From assembly GCA_028641055.1 (NCBI GenBank), contig CM054063.1:176190697-176254696 (forward strand): a stretch of DNA of 64,000 bases, given 5' to 3'. The notes under the pieces are model-generated. The model was given only the letters and a program-made list of their open reading frames with translations, was not told the origin of the DNA and ran no database searches. Below are positions 32,480 through 44,348 of this stretch, piece by piece; positions within the stretch are counted from its first letter, which is position 1, and every line of letters begins with the position of its first letter. The stretch comes from Alopecurus myosuroides (Eukaryota > Streptophyta > Magnoliopsida > Poales > Poaceae). Made by a program: the position numbers and the translations under genes.

Positions 32480-34561
32480 CTTGGCTTGTGCGATAGCACC
32501 ATTGTTGTCACAATATACGTCCAAAGGATTGGACGCGCCCTGAACCACACCAAGATCCATCAGGAGGTTCCTGATCCAAACAGCTTCCTTTGCCGTCTCT
32601 GAGGCAGCAATATACTCAGCCTCTGTTGTAGATGCAGACACCGTATCTTGCTTGGAACTCTTCCAGCTCACAGCCCCTCCGTTCATTACGAACATGTATC
32701 CAGATTGCGAACGAGAATCATCTGAGTCGGTGAGATAACTCGCATCCGTGTAACCCTTTACACTGAATTCCTCATCACCTCCATAAACTAGGAACATTTC
32801 CTTAGTATTTCTCAAGTACTTAAGGATGTTTTTAACCGCTGCCCAGTGGGCTTCGCCAGGGTCAGCCTGGTATCTGCTCGTAACACTTAGAGTATAGGAA
32901 ACATCTGGCCTAGTACAAATCATGGCATACATGATGGATCCGATTGCCGAAGCATACGAGATCACACTCATCCGACTTCGCTCATCAGTCGTCGAAGGAC
33001 ACTGAGTCTTCCTAAGTTTTATGCCATGGGACATCGGTAAGAATCCCTTCTTGGACTCTTCCATTTTGAATTTCTTCAAAACCTTGTCCAGATATGTACT
33101 CTGACTCAATCCAATGAGCCGCCTGGATCTATCTCTATAGATCCTGATTCCTAATATGTAAGTCGCCTCACCCAAATCCTTCATTGAGAAACTCCTTTTC
33201 AATGACTCTTTGGTTTCTTGCAACATCATGACATCATTTCCAATCAGCAATATGTCATCCACATATAAGATTAGAAAATTTACTTTGCTCCCACTAAACT
33301 TCTTGTATAAACAAGAATCATGATCGCTCTTGAAGAAGCCAAACGATTTGACTACCTTATCAAAGCGAATGTTCCAACTCCGAGATGCTTGCTTCAACCC
33401 ATAAATGGATTTCTGAAGTTTGCATACTTTGTCAGCGTTAGCTGGATCGACAAAACCTTCGGGCTGTATCATATACACGTCCTCAGTTAAATTTCCATTA
33501 AGGAAAGCCGTCTTGACATCCATCTGCCATATCTCATAGTCGAAATAGGCTGCTATGGCTAACATGATCCAAATTGATTTAAGCATCGCTACGGGCGAGA
33601 AGGTCTCGTCGTAGTCAACTCCTTGAACCTGTCGGAACCCCTTCGCGACAAGTCGTGTTTTATAGACGGAAATATTTCCATCCACATCAATTTTCTTCTT
33701 AAAGACCCATTTGCACTCGACGGGTCTTGCACCGTCAGACACATCAACCAAATTCCAAACTTGGTTTTCATCCATGGACTTTAACTCGGATCTCATGGAT
33801 CCAAGCCATGACTCGGAATCAGATCCCACCATCGCTTCCGAATAAGTTGCCGGCTCATTATTGTCTAACAGTAAAACATCTCGAGCACTCTGTAATCTGG
33901 CAGATCTCCGAGGTTCAGGTGCTGTAACCGGTGTAGGTACCACGACCGGCTCAGCCTCCAAGGCCATTGCCGACTCGCCCCTAGCTGGTTCTTCTCGAAT
34001 TTCTTCGAGTTGCACCGTGCTCCCACTGACTTCCCTACTGAGAAACTCTTTCTCAAGGAAGACACCATTCCGAGCGACAAACACTTTGCCCTCTTCCCGG
34101 TTGTAGAAGTAGTACCCCAAGGTTTCCCTCGGATACCCCACGAAAATACACTTATCCGACTTGGGCGTGAGCTTGTCCGACTGAAGTCGCTTGACAAATG
34201 CTTCACAACCCCAAATCTTAAGAAAAGACAAACTTGGCTTTTTACCAGTCCACATCTCATGTGGTGTCTTCTCTACTGACTTTGATGGTACTCTGTTTAG
34301 TGTGAAAGCTGCAGTTTCTAGACAATAACCCCAAAATGATAAAGGTAGATCTGTCCGACTCATCATTGATCGTACCATGTCCAACAGGGTCCGATTTCTC
34401 CGTTCCGATACACCGTTTCTCTGCGGTGTACCCGGCGGAGTAAGTTGAGGAACTATTCCACAACTCTTTAGATGGTCATCAAACTTATGGCTCATGTACT
34501 CGCCTCCACGGTCCGACCGTAGAAACTTTATTTTCTTGCCGAGTTGATTTTGTACCTCACT
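32480..34561 (-). pseudogene. Copia pol: integrase C-terminus, reverse transcriptase, RNase H
   Basis: Continues the frame after the TAG at 34562-34564. Integrase Glu lies in NGVSERRNRTLLD; RT carries VQGVDYDETFSPVA, SIYGLKQASRSW and YVDDILLIGND. RNase H carries YTDASYLTDSDDSRSQSG, TEAEY and YCDNNGA. At 32480 the frame is cut by the SIRE-like element, and the last 67 codons lie at 20252-20454. The catalytic residues are intact apart from the split. Confidence 0.92.
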
Positions 34562-34564
34562 CTA

Positions 34565-36200
34565 GAATTCCTTGAACTTTTCAAAGGCTTCCGACTTGTG
34601 TTTCATTAAATAGATATATCCATACCTACTCAAATCATCAGTGAAGGTAATGAAGTACTCATAACCACCTCTGGCTGTCGTGCTCATTGGACCACATACA
34701 TCACTATGTATTAGTTCTAACAAGTCAGACGCCCTTTCACAACTCCTTGCAAAAGGTGTCTTGGTCATTTTGCCTAGTAGGCATGATTCGCATGTCTCGA
34801 ATGACTCTAAGTCAAACGAAGTTAGAAGTCCATCATCATGGAGCTTCTTCATGCGTTTCCAACTTATATGACCAAGCCGATAGTGCCAAAAGTAAGTCAT
34901 ATTCAGATCATTTGGTTTCAACCTTTTAACATTTATGTTATAGACCAATTCACTATCAAGATTTAAAATAAATAACCCGTTCTGAACGGGTGCAAAGCCA
35001 TGAAACATATCTTTCAAATATAAAGAACAACCATTATTCTTAATATTCGACTCATAACCTTGTCTCATCAAACATGAGGCGGAAATAATGTTTCGACTAA
35101 GCGCTGGAACATAATAACAATTATTTAGTTTCAAAATAAATCCTGAATGTAAATGAAGTTGCATCGTGCCGACTTCCAACGCAGCGACTCTCGCCTTGTT
35201 GCCGACCCGAATATCAACCTCTCCTCTTGCCACACTCCTAGTTCTTACCAGTCCCTGCAACGAGTTGCATATGTGAATAACTGATCCGGTATCATATACC
35301 CAAGAACTATTAGGCGCATCAGCAAGATAAATGTCTATAACATTGCACACAAGTGTACCTGAGTCGGAAGTCATACCTCCACTCTTGGCTCTGTCAGCCA
35401 AATACTTGGTGCAGTTCCTCTTCCAGTGGCCATCCTGCTTGCAATAGAAGCAACTGGCTCCGGCTGTAGGAGAAGTCTTAGTCTTTGAGGAAGCACTCTG
35501 GACAGGGCCATGGGCGCTACCTCCTGACTTATCCTTCTTCTTCTTAGTCCAAGAACTCTTCTTGAACTTAGCCTTATTCTGCACCATCAACACTTGACTG
35601 GCACCTTTCTTGATATCAGCCTCTGCCGTTTTGAGCATCCCATGTAATTCAGTGATACTCTTATCCATACCATGCATATGGTAGTTCGAGATAAACGAAC
35701 CATACGCACTAGGAAGAGAGTTCAGAATTATATCAGTAGCGAACTCTTCGTTAATTGGGACGCCCAGCCGATCCAGAGACTGAATGTAACCAATCATCTT
35801 GATTACATGCGGACTCAGTGGATCACCATCTTTCAGCTTACAGCCCAGCAAAGCTTGAGAGACTTGATACCTCTCGGTCTTTGCTTGAGCCTGGAACATA
35901 CTTTTGAGGCTTTCGATCATATCGTAGGCCTCAACATTCTCGAAATGCTGCTACAAGTCCGGTTCCACGTGTGCAAGCATAAGACAACTGATTTCCGTAG
36001 ACTCATATCTAGTCTTACGGTAGGCATTCATGACAGCGACAGTCGCATCGTCATCAGGCTCATCTGGAAGTGGAGTTTCTAGAACATATTCTTTCTTGTC
36101 ATGCTTGAGGACTATCCTCAGATTACGGTACCAGTTGGTGAAATTAGTTCCACTAAGCTTATCTTTCTCTAGGATTGACCTCAACGCAAAAGTGGACAAC
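34565..36200 (-). pseudogene. Copia gag, protease and integrase N-terminus
   Basis: From the Tat A insertion leftwards: gag core (LRSILEKDKLSGTNFTNWY), a TAG at 35951-35953, then SLKSMFQAQAKTERY. The zinc knuckle CFYCKQDGHWKRNC follows, then protease WVYDTGSVIHICN and the integrase zinc site HYRLGHIS with CESCLLGK. The two integrase Asp regions are HSDVCGPM and the segment just before the TAG at 34562. Both stops stand where CAG (Gln) fits the family pattern. The first codons of gag are at 47963-47990. Confidence 0.9.
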
Positions 36201-36759
36201 TGTCGAGACATCGTAGTAGTTTTCATAGACGGGGGTGCCATGAGACTACGGTAGAGACGTGGGGTAACGGGATAGCGTAGTAACACAGAACACGGGATTT
36301 TACCCAGGTTCGGTACGTCGCGACAGTACGGCGTACCTACTCCTGCACTTCTCACTAATTGGGACTAAAGCCCGTTTATCAGGGTTACAATGTGAGGGTG
36401 TAGATCTAGCTTCTCGGCGAGGATGAGCTTCTCGGCGAGTTGCGTAGAGCTTGAACTTGTGTCTAACTTGTCTTTGTTTAATCTATCTCCCGTCCGGCTT
36501 TATATAATAGCCGGATTAGGGCTTACAGAATAGGAAACCTAGAAGACTACGTTAACTTGTAACTTGGAAAGCAAGGAATCCGTCTTCTCCTCCAAGCCAG
36601 ATCACGTGGGCCGTGATCCGGGTTCTTCTAGAATCCGGCTTCTGCGCGTCGGACTACTGGGCCGCCCAATGGACCTAAGCCCATTACCATGTAGGCCACC
36701 CTGGTAGTCCAGCTCTTTGTCTACCATCTTCTATACCCCTATTCAGTATATATCCGACA
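36201..36759 (-). repeat. 3' LTR of Tat copy A (559 bp)
   Basis: TGTCGAGACATCG...ATATATCCGACA on the plus strand; reading along it I found no difference from 47404-47962. A TATATAAAG core is on the minus strand near 36500. Confidence 0.95.
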
Positions 36760-36771
36760 GTAGCCCCCAGG
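36760..36771 (-). other. Polypurine tract of Tat copy A
   Basis: The minus strand reads CCTGGGGGCTAC immediately before the 3' LTR. Confidence 0.7.
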
Positions 36772-37153
36772 AAGGATCAAAACTCTGATTCTCCGTCTTT
36801 CGTCAAATACATTTTGTCCGGGAAATCTTGATTCAGCAGTCTTGATTCTTTCTACTTTCCTTTTGAAGGAGATGGTAACATAAAACTCGGAACCATGAAA
36901 ATCCGGCTTTTCTTCTCGCGATCCTTCGCGGAAAAGGAACTTCTAACGTCAGCGCTTTAATCATGCTGACGCAGGCGACGCTTGGTTTCACGCGGGAAAC
37001 CCTGCAACGTATCTCTGACAGATTCTCACGGGAAACGAGGAGATAGCCATCATTCCCCTGTCGTTATATTTCCCGTAGTTTCCGGCGAGCGACACGCGTC
37101 GAGCATCCAACGGTCGAAAGAGCCGTTGGCGCGTATCTAAACGGGTTTCTGGC

Positions 37154-37162
37154 TATAAATAG
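37154..37162 (+). promoter_or_regulatory. TATA box of the antisense gene in Tat copy A
   Basis: TATAAATAG lies 142 bp upstream of the ATG at 37296, within a GGCTATAAATAGCC palindrome, followed by pyrimidine-rich leader sequence. It is in the internal region, not the LTR, so the antisense gene appears to have its own promoter. Confidence 0.65.
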
Positions 37163-37295
37163 CCATCATCGTCCTCATCGGAAACTTTCCTCACTCCCTC
37201 ACTGCCCACACCATTGACACGCACGCGAGCTCGAGAGCAAGTCCTTGTCCCAGGCGCACTTAGCATCCAAACGCACCGAAACGCGCCACCAAAAG

Positions 37296-39964
37296 ATGGC
37301 CTCCTCGCCGTCGTCACCGACCCGCGCCGCCATCGACGAGCTCGTCAGCGATCTGGATCCGCAGCCGGGATCGCAGAAACACGCCGGCGACGAGCCGGAG
37401 AAGACTACGGCTTCCGCGGCGGGCGGAGAAAACACTTCCGCCGCCGCGGATATTGCGGGATCGAGCTCCGCAGCACCCCCTCCGTTCATCCCAACGACGG
37501 CGAGGGTCAAGATCCATTCCCGTGGCGATGAACGCTTTGCCACCGGAGCCAACAACGAAACAGAAGTTGTCGGCAATTGGAGTCCGAGTAATACTTCTCT
37601 CGTCCTTCTTCGTCGGATGTCAAAGGAGGGATCCATAGTTAAGGGCAAATGGCGAATCTCGAAAGATGAACCCGAGCCCAAGCCAAAAGTTGGAGAACGC
37701 GTCATCCTTACCTCTCATATTGCGAGAGGTATGGGTTTTCCCCCTTCCGCCTTTTTTCTAGACGTCCTTAACTTTTATGGCGTTCAACCACACAATATTT
37801 CTCCGAATTCCATCCTCTACTTAGCCAGTTTCCAAGCCCTTTTCGAAGGATATCTCGGGATAACACCTGACCTAAATTTCTGGCAATATTGCTTTGAGGT
37901 AAAGCATAATATCACAAATGGCATTTCGCCCATTTGCGGAACCGTATCTTTCATCCTCAGAAAATTTAGGGAGGAATGGTATCCAAAAATAGAAATGCCG
38001 GAACCTAACCAATCTTGGCTAGGTTCTTTCTTTTATCATCAGGACATTCCATTCCTAGGCAGGGCAACCGGGGTTCCTCCCTTTGTTAATTCTGCCGCTA
38101 CTCCTCGCGAGAGTTGGACAGCCGCAGTAGGGGAAAATTTGCCAAAAAACCTGATGAAGATAAAGCGGCGCATCGCCAAGCTCTCTTCCTCTCAACCTTC
38201 TTTGGTTGGGAAGGATACCGTTATGTGCTGGTTTGGACGCCGTATCCAACCTCTCTCTTTTCGTTCTCGACTTCTTTGCGAATACCAAGGACCAGAAGAT
38301 AGCATGAGAGGAACAGATAAGGCCTTTACCAGAAAGGATTTTATAGGACGACTTCACGAACTGGTCGCCGTCAGTAGTCAGATTGAGGAAAGTCTGGCGA
38401 TTTATCACGTGGAAAATCTGGTCCCTAAGGTATTTATCTTTCCTTGTTTCCACGTTTTTCTTCAGATTATCTTCTCTCTCCGCTTTTTAACATATTGTTA
38501 ACTCCTTCCTAGTTTGATGAACTTGGAGAAAATGATCTTGCTTCCGACGCTGAACTCAACAAATTACATGCCGAGTTTCACAACAATCGGAAGCGCAAAA
38601 GGCAATCAGCTACCAGAGAGGAATCTATTCCCAACCTGGACGATATCCGGATAAAAGAAGAACCATTCGACGAACTCGGATATATTCGTCCGGAGGCAAA
38701 GAAATTCTTTGTTCATGCGCCTCTGATTCGCCCTTGGCCACAAAATGGATTAGTTGTTCGCAATGATATCGCATTTTCGCCTCGTCAGGTTATACACGAT
38801 GGCCTTCATCACGTTGGAATTCTCTTCGTGGAATATGCCAAAGAATTCAACGAGGTCTTGATCGATTTGCGAGAAATGAGCCAGGTAATACTTCTAGCCC
38901 CCAAGCATTAAGTTGAAATATGAATTCTTCTTAATGTTTCTTCATATGCCTGTTCAAACTTAAGCATCTGGTTTTCATTTCCATGTTTTAGCATTCCGCA
39001 GACGCCATAAACTTGGAAGTTTTTAAGAAGCTTAGTCTCAAGAGCAGAGAAGTAAAAACCCTTCAATCTGTTATTGAGTCTAAAAGCAACGAACTAGCGT
39101 CATCTCAGCGGCAACTATCAAAAGCCACCGGTATTTTATTTTGTACCATTTGTTTTCTCTGGAGAATTCTTCGGAATTGTTTTGTAAACTCAAATTAATT
39201 TCTGCCCTCCAGCTGCTTTAAACAAAGCCAACAAATTAGCAGAAAATGCTGTCCATGTTTCTCAGCTTCGTGAGGAAAACTCAAACCTCCGAAAGGAACT
39301 TCTGAAAGCTCAAGAAGACCTAGAAGCCAGTAATCTGGCCCTTGGGATTGCTCAATCCAAGGCCTCTTTACAGGCAGCGGAAGACAAATCTGTTATCAAT
39401 GATTTGGAAAGTATGCTACTCCCGCGCATGAAAGAAAGCGACAAAATTGACAAGGTTCTTGGTAAGTTAACTTCTTTTTACCAATGTCTTCATGTCTTAT
39501 TTCTTGTATCTTTCCATGTAACCTTTACTTTTGTCGACAAAGTAGGAAATTTTCCAGGAATTTCTCGGACTGAAAAGATCCGGGCCTTTGGGGAAGTGTG
39601 GAATTCAATCAGGAATGCAGGAATGCAGCTGATTAATAAATTCCTTCCCACAAGTACTGTATGCTTTTCGGAAGTCTACCGACTTCCGGGTGCCATCACA
39701 GAAGTAGCAGAAGCGAAAGAATCCATCCTTCGTTCTGCCGCACGAGGTGGTGCACGCATGGCACTTGGCCTTATGCGTCTACATTACCCTAATGCCAGAT
39801 CTTGGGGCGTAGCATCCGGTATCCCTCAAGGATATACAGAAGCGCAACGAAATGCGATTTTTGATGAAGTTAAGAGCATGATAGCAGTGATGAAGACTCG
39901 GATGCTTGAGGGAATACACTCGACCCGCATGATGGATGTGTATAAGAGCATTTTTTCAATGTAA
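37296..39964 (+). CDS. Five-exon antisense gene of Tat copy A (putative gypsy-type transposon ORF)
   Basis: Exons 37296-38429, 38513-38884, 38992-39130, 39213-39461 and 39546-39964 join through GT-AG introns with matching phases into 770 aa. Residues about 120-380 form the conserved domain of plant antisense retrotransposon ORFs, with KVGERVILTSHIARGMGFP, FFLDVLNFYGVQPHNI and LYLASFQALFEGYLGI. Residues about 500-630 are strongly heptad-like (LREENSNLRKELLKAQEDL), predicting a coiled coil. The C-terminal 140 residues are helical. The N-terminus is Ala/Ser-rich and disordered. The role is unknown; such ORFs are annotated as putative gypsy-type transposon proteins without tested function. It runs opposite to gag-pol, with its stop about 0.55 kb from the pol stop. 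No stop or frameshift is seen. The last intron could instead end 12 bases further on, keeping frame. Confidence 0.82.
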
Positions 39965-40511
39965 TTCATATTGTAATGCTTCTATGTCATTTGTCGAAAC
40001 AAGAACTCCGCCTTTTGCAATTTCAAGTTTCTTGCAAAGTTTTTCCGGGTTTGACTGTTCCTTTATCTTCTAAATAATCTGGCAACTGTGTTTTAACTGC
40101 TCTAGTGTTTAAAAATGGCTCAACTAGCAATATGTATCGTCATGTCGAGTAACTGGGGACGAACCAAACAGTTTTTAAAACTCAAAACATGGATCATGCT
40201 AGAAGCATTTTTACTGACTAGTTTCAGTAACCCAACACATACACAATCAGATAAAATATAGAGAAAACAAGGAACTGCTTTGAAACTTGGGCACGCAGGC
40301 ACAATCCGAGTTTCCTTTAACCTTTAACAGGCCGAATCATTCAGCTTTTAAACACCGAGCACGCAGGCACAATTCGGGTTAACATTGAGCATTTGTAAGA
40401 TCATTGGGAAATAGATGAGGCGGAAATATTTTGTACTTATAATGAAATATGAATGACAACATTCCGACAACTTTATTTCATGGTCTCAAAGATGTTTACA
40501 TAGAAATTGAG

Positions 40512-43500
40512 CTAAGTATAGAAGGGACGTAATTGCTGGATACTCCAAGGCCTCTTTGTCTCTCCTAGTTCATCATCTATTTTTCTCTTTCTTTTGCGAT
40601 TCGGCTTCTCGGGATCATCCTCCGTATCTCGAATGTCGACAAGATAGTATGATCCATTCTTCATGGCTTTACTGATGACAAATGGTCCTTCCCATACTGG
40701 GGCCAATTTGTGCTTCCTTTGCTGCACCAATCTCAGCACTAAGTCACCTTCTTTAAAAGAACGATGCCTGATTTTCCGACTATGATAACGTCGTAAACCT
40801 TGCTGGTAGATGGCAGATCTTTGAAGCACAAGTTCTCGTTCCTCTTCTAAGAGATCGACGGCATCCTGTCGTGCTTCTTCGGCATCTGAGTCGTCAAAAT
40901 TCTGCACTCTTGGGCTATCATGGATCATGTCCGTTGGAAGAATAGCTTCCGCACCATAAACTAGGAAAAACGGGGTTTGCTCAGTTGACCTATTTGGCGT
41001 CGTTCGAATACTCCATAACACGGAAGGTAGCTCTTCTACCCACGCTCCAGCTGCTCTATGGAGAGGAGATTCGAGTCTTGGGCGTATTCCTTGCAGGATT
41101 GAACTGTTCATTCTTTCAACCTGTCCATTAGATTGCGGGTGTGCCACAGATGCAAGATCTAAGCGGATTCCCGTTTGTTGGCAGTATTTTGCCAACTCCC
41201 CAATGGAGAAATTTGTCCCGTTATCAGTTATTATGCTATGTGGGACGCCATACCTCATTACTAAATCAATAATGAAATTTCTGGCAGTTGCGCCATCCAG
41301 CTTTTTGATGGGTTTAGCCTCCACCCATTTTGTATACTTATCTACCGCTACGAGTAGATGTGTAAGTCCACCTCTTGCAGTTTTGAACGGTCCCATCATA
41401 TCTAGCCCCCAGACCGCAAACGACCATGTGATAGGGATAGTTTTAAGTGCTTGGGCCGGCAAATTGGTCTGCTTGGTGTAATATTGACATCCTTCGCATG
41501 TATTCACTATGCGTTCGGCGTCTGACTTGGCTGTTAGCCAGAAAAACACCGCCCGGAATGCTTTTTTGACTATGCTTTTTGATTGAGCATGATGTCCGCA
41601 ATCGCCGGCGTGGATTTCTTCCAGTATTTCTCTTCCTTCTTCTGGTGAAATACACCGTTGAAAAATTCCGGAAGTACTGCGTTTATACAAGTGGCCGTTG
41701 ATCACCACGTATCCTTTGCACCGACGCTGTATTTGCCTTTGCAAGACTTCGTCTGCTCCTTCCGGGTACTTCTGATTGACTAAGAAGTTTAAGTATGGAA
41801 TTGTCCAATCCGGTTTAACGAGCATGACCTCGATTGTTTCAGATGCCAGAGGGTAATCAACGTCTCCACCTTTTATGGATGGTTCATACAAGTGCTGGAC
41901 GAATACCCCTGGTGATAAAGTTTTTACTCTCTCTGATCCCATGCGGGCTAACGCATCCGCATTCCAGTTTTCCTCCCTTTTTATGTGAAGGACTTCGAAC
42001 CCGAAGAAACAAATGGCAAACTCATCCACCGTCCTCCGATATTCGGCCATTATAGGGCTTTTCGCGTCCCAGGTTTGGTTGAGCTGATGCTGTACCAAAT
42101 CCGAGTCTCCATAGCATAAGATGCGTTTTACCCCTATTTCTTTTGCAATATGCAAGCCATGAAGCAGAGCTTCGTATTCTGCCACGTTGTTACTGGCGTT
42201 GAAGTGTATTTGTAATACGTACTCCATTGTGTCTCCCTTGGGAGATTTTAGGACTACGCCAGCCCCAGCTCCTTCCTTCATCTTGGATCCGTCAAAGTGC
42301 ATGATCCAGTACTCGGATTCTGACATCGGTGTATTTTCCATTGCTTCTGTCCAGTCGGCGACGAAATCTGCCAAAACTTGGGATTTTATTGCCGTCCTTG
42401 GCTGGTACTTAATGTCGAAGGCTGCCAGCTCGATGCCCCATTTAGCTACTCGGCCGGTTGCCTCCGCATTGTTTATAATATCCCCTAGTGGTGCTTTACA
42501 TACCACTGTTATGGAATGCCCTTGGAAGTAATGGCGCAGTTTTCTGGATGCAAAAAATACGCCATATGCCAGTTTCTGGTAGTGCGGATACCTTTGTTTG
42601 GATTCGGAAAAAACTTCGCTTATGTAATATACCGGATGTTGATCTGGTATGCTTTGTTCTTCTTTTGTCCGCTCCACAACGATTACCGCACTAATAACCC
42701 GACTTGTAGCCGTAAGGTATAATAACATGGGTTCTTCGTCTTTTGGAGATGCCAAGATGGGAGCGTTCATCAAGGTTTCCTTCAATTGGGCCAACGCTGC
42801 ATCAGCCTCTTCTGTCCATTCGAACTTGTCGGATTTCTTCAGCAGCTTGTAGAGTGGTAAGGCTTTATCCCCCAGCCGACTGATAAATCTGCTGACGGCT
42901 GCAGCGGAACCTGTCAATCTTTGGACATCTTTTACACATGTAGGTTTTGAGATGTTCACGATTGCCTTGATCTTTTCCGGGTTAACTTCTATTCCCCTGT
43001 GGGAAACAATGAAACCCAGAAGTTTTCCTGAGGGAACCCCGAATACGCACTTAGATGGATTCAACTTCATCTTGTAAGTGCGCAAGTTTTCGAAAGTTTC
43101 TCGCAAATCCTCAAGGAGTGTATCTTTTTCCTTGGTTACGACAGCGATATCGTCCACGTAAACATGAACGTTTCTGCCAATTTGACTATGCAAACAGCGT
43201 TGCATGCAACGCTGGTAGGTTGCACCTGCGTTCTTCAGGCCAAAAGGCATGGTTATGTAATAGTACGTCCCATACGGGGTTATAAAAGAAGTCTTGATTT
43301 GATCTTCCTTTTTCATGCGTATTTGGTGGTACCCGGAGTATGCATCCAAAAAGCATAAAAGCTCGGAGCCTGCAGTGGCATCTATTATTTGATCGATTCG
43401 CGGTAACGCGAACCTATCTTTCGGACACAACTTGTTCAATCCTGTGTAATCTATACACATTCTAAGAGTAGTGGTGTCTTTCTTCGGTACTAGGACCGGA

Positions 43501-43745
43501 TTTGCGGACCAATCAGTATGGATTACTTCCTTGATGAAATCCGCTGCTAAAAGCCGGATAATTTCCTTGCCAATAGCCTTCCGTCTTCTTCCGTCAAAAC
43601 GACGGAGACCTTGTTTAACGGGTTTTGATCCGGGAATAACCTTGAGTTCGTGCTCAGCAAGTTCCCTGGGTACGCCTGGCATGTCAGCTGGACACCAGGC
43701 AAAAATATCCCAGTTCTCACGGAGGAACTTGATGAGCTCGCCTTC
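40512..43745 (-). CDS. Tat copy A pol: RT, RNase H, archaeal-type RNase H, integrase
   Basis: An open frame of about 1078 codons after the TAG at 43746-43748; the first internal Met is at 43682. RT: NPVLVPKKD, FLDAYSGYHQI, MPFGLKNAGATYQR and active site YVDDIAVV. The first RNase H runs through SKQRYPHYQKLAYG. A second RNase H follows (HFDGSKMKEGAGAG, AEYEALLHGL, GDSDLVQHQL), the dual arrangement of the Tat lineage. Integrase: zinc ligands GHHAQSKS and CEGCQYY, then Asp in GLDMMGPF, Asp in ITDNGTNF and Glu in SNGQVERMNSS. No chromodomain follows. The domain set is complete, but the upstream stops would prevent normal gag-pol translation. Confidence 0.92.
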   Translation of the reverse strand, partial: EGELIKFLRENWDIFAWCPADMPGVPRELAEHELKVIPGSKPVKQGLRRFDGRRRKAIGKEIIRLLAADFIKEVIHTDWSANPVLVPKKDTTTLRMCIDYTGLNKLCPKDRFALPRIDQIIDATAGSELLCFLDAYSGYHQIRMKKEDQIKTSFITPYGTYYYITMPFGLKNAGATYQRCMQRCLHSQIGRNVHVYVDDIAVVTKEKDTLLEDLRETFENLRTYKMKLNPSKCVFGVPSGKLLGFIVSHRGIEVNPEKIKAIVNISKPTCVKDVQRLTGSAAAVSRFISRLGDKALPLYKLLKKSDKFEWTEEADAALAQLKETLMNAPILASPKDEEPMLLYLTATSRVISAVIVVERTKEEQSIPDQHPVYYISEVFSESKQRYPHYQKLAYGVFFASRKLRHYFQGHSITVVCKAPLGDIINNAEATGRVAKWGIELAAFDIKYQPRTAIKSQVLADFVADWTEAMENTPMSESEYWIMHFDGSKMKEGAGAGVVLKSPKGDTMEYVLQIHFNASNNVAEYEALLHGLHIAKEIGVKRILCYGDSDLVQHQLNQTWDAKSPIMAEYRRTVDEFAICFFGFEVLHIKREENWNADALARMGSERVKTLSPGVFVQHLYEPSIKGGDVDYPLASETIEVMLVKPDWTIPYLNFLVNQKYPEGADEVLQRQIQRRCKGYVVINGHLYKRSTSGIFQRCISPEEGREILEEIHAGDCGHHAQSKSIVKKAFRAVFFWLTAKSDAERIVNTCEGCQYYTKQTNLPAQALKTIPITWSFAVWGLDMMGPFKTARGGLTHLLVAVDKYTKWVEAKPIKKLDGATARNFIIDLVMRYGVPHSIITDNGTNFSIGELAKYCQQTGIRLDLASVAHPQSNGQVERMNSSILQGIRPRLESPLHRAAGAWVEELPSVLWSIRTTPNRSTEQTPFFLVYGAEAILPTDMIHDSPRVQNFDDSDAEEARQDAVDLLEEERELVLQRSAIYQQGLRRYHSRKIRHRSFKEGDLVLRLVQQRKHKLAPVWEGPFVISKAMKNGSYYLVDIRDTEDDPEKPNRKRKRKIDDELGETKRPWSIQQLRPFYT

Positions 43746-44348
43746 CTATTTGTCGGTCATCCCAGTCCCTACGACGACAAATTTTGTCGGATCTTTGGGA
43801 TCTAGGATTACCTGTCTCGTATTCTCGGACGCCTTGAAACTATCTGTTGGCTTCCGAGTTTCTTTTCCTGCCGGCATTTCTTTCGGCGATACCTCCTTGG
43901 CTAATTCCTTCAGTTCCTCCTTTGCTATAACTCTCTGAGCGCAAAGGGCGTTTTCTTTCTCCAACTCATTTGCCAGCTTGAAATCACCGGCTATGGTGAT
44001 TACTCCTCCTTTGGGTCCTGGCATTTTCAGCTTGTTATAGATATAACAGGATCTTGCCATGAATTTGGCGAAAGCTGGACGTCCGAGTATTGCGTGATAC
44101 ACGCTTTCGAACGGCACTACTTCGAAGGATACGTTTTCCTGCCGGAAGTGATCTTTATCTCCGAAGGTGACATCTAGGGAAATTTCTCCTAGGGATCGTG
44201 TTTGCCTGCCAGGAACAATGCCATGGAAGCGTATATTGCTGTAGTTGAGCTGGGACTCGGAGATCTTCAAGTGCTTCAGTGTATCCAGGTACATTATATT
44301 AATGTTGGATCCTCCATCCATCAACACTCTTCTTAGCCTAGTGTTTTA
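43746..44348 (-). pseudogene. Tat copy A protease region, bounded by two in-frame stops
   Basis: Carries the aspartic protease motif LMDGGSNINIMY and ILGRPAFAKFMA. A TAA stands at 44346-44348 where the gag frame enters, and a TAG at 43746-43748 where it should continue into EGELIKFLREN. Both look like single-base losses of a sense codon (Lys and Gln, from how the frame reads on either side). It is otherwise open. Confidence 0.85.

Noticed and set aside
40310..40400. Repeated GCACGCAGGCACAAT as a CRISPR-like or tandem array
   Set aside because: Only two imperfect copies between the antisense gene and pol in Tat copy A; no array structure.
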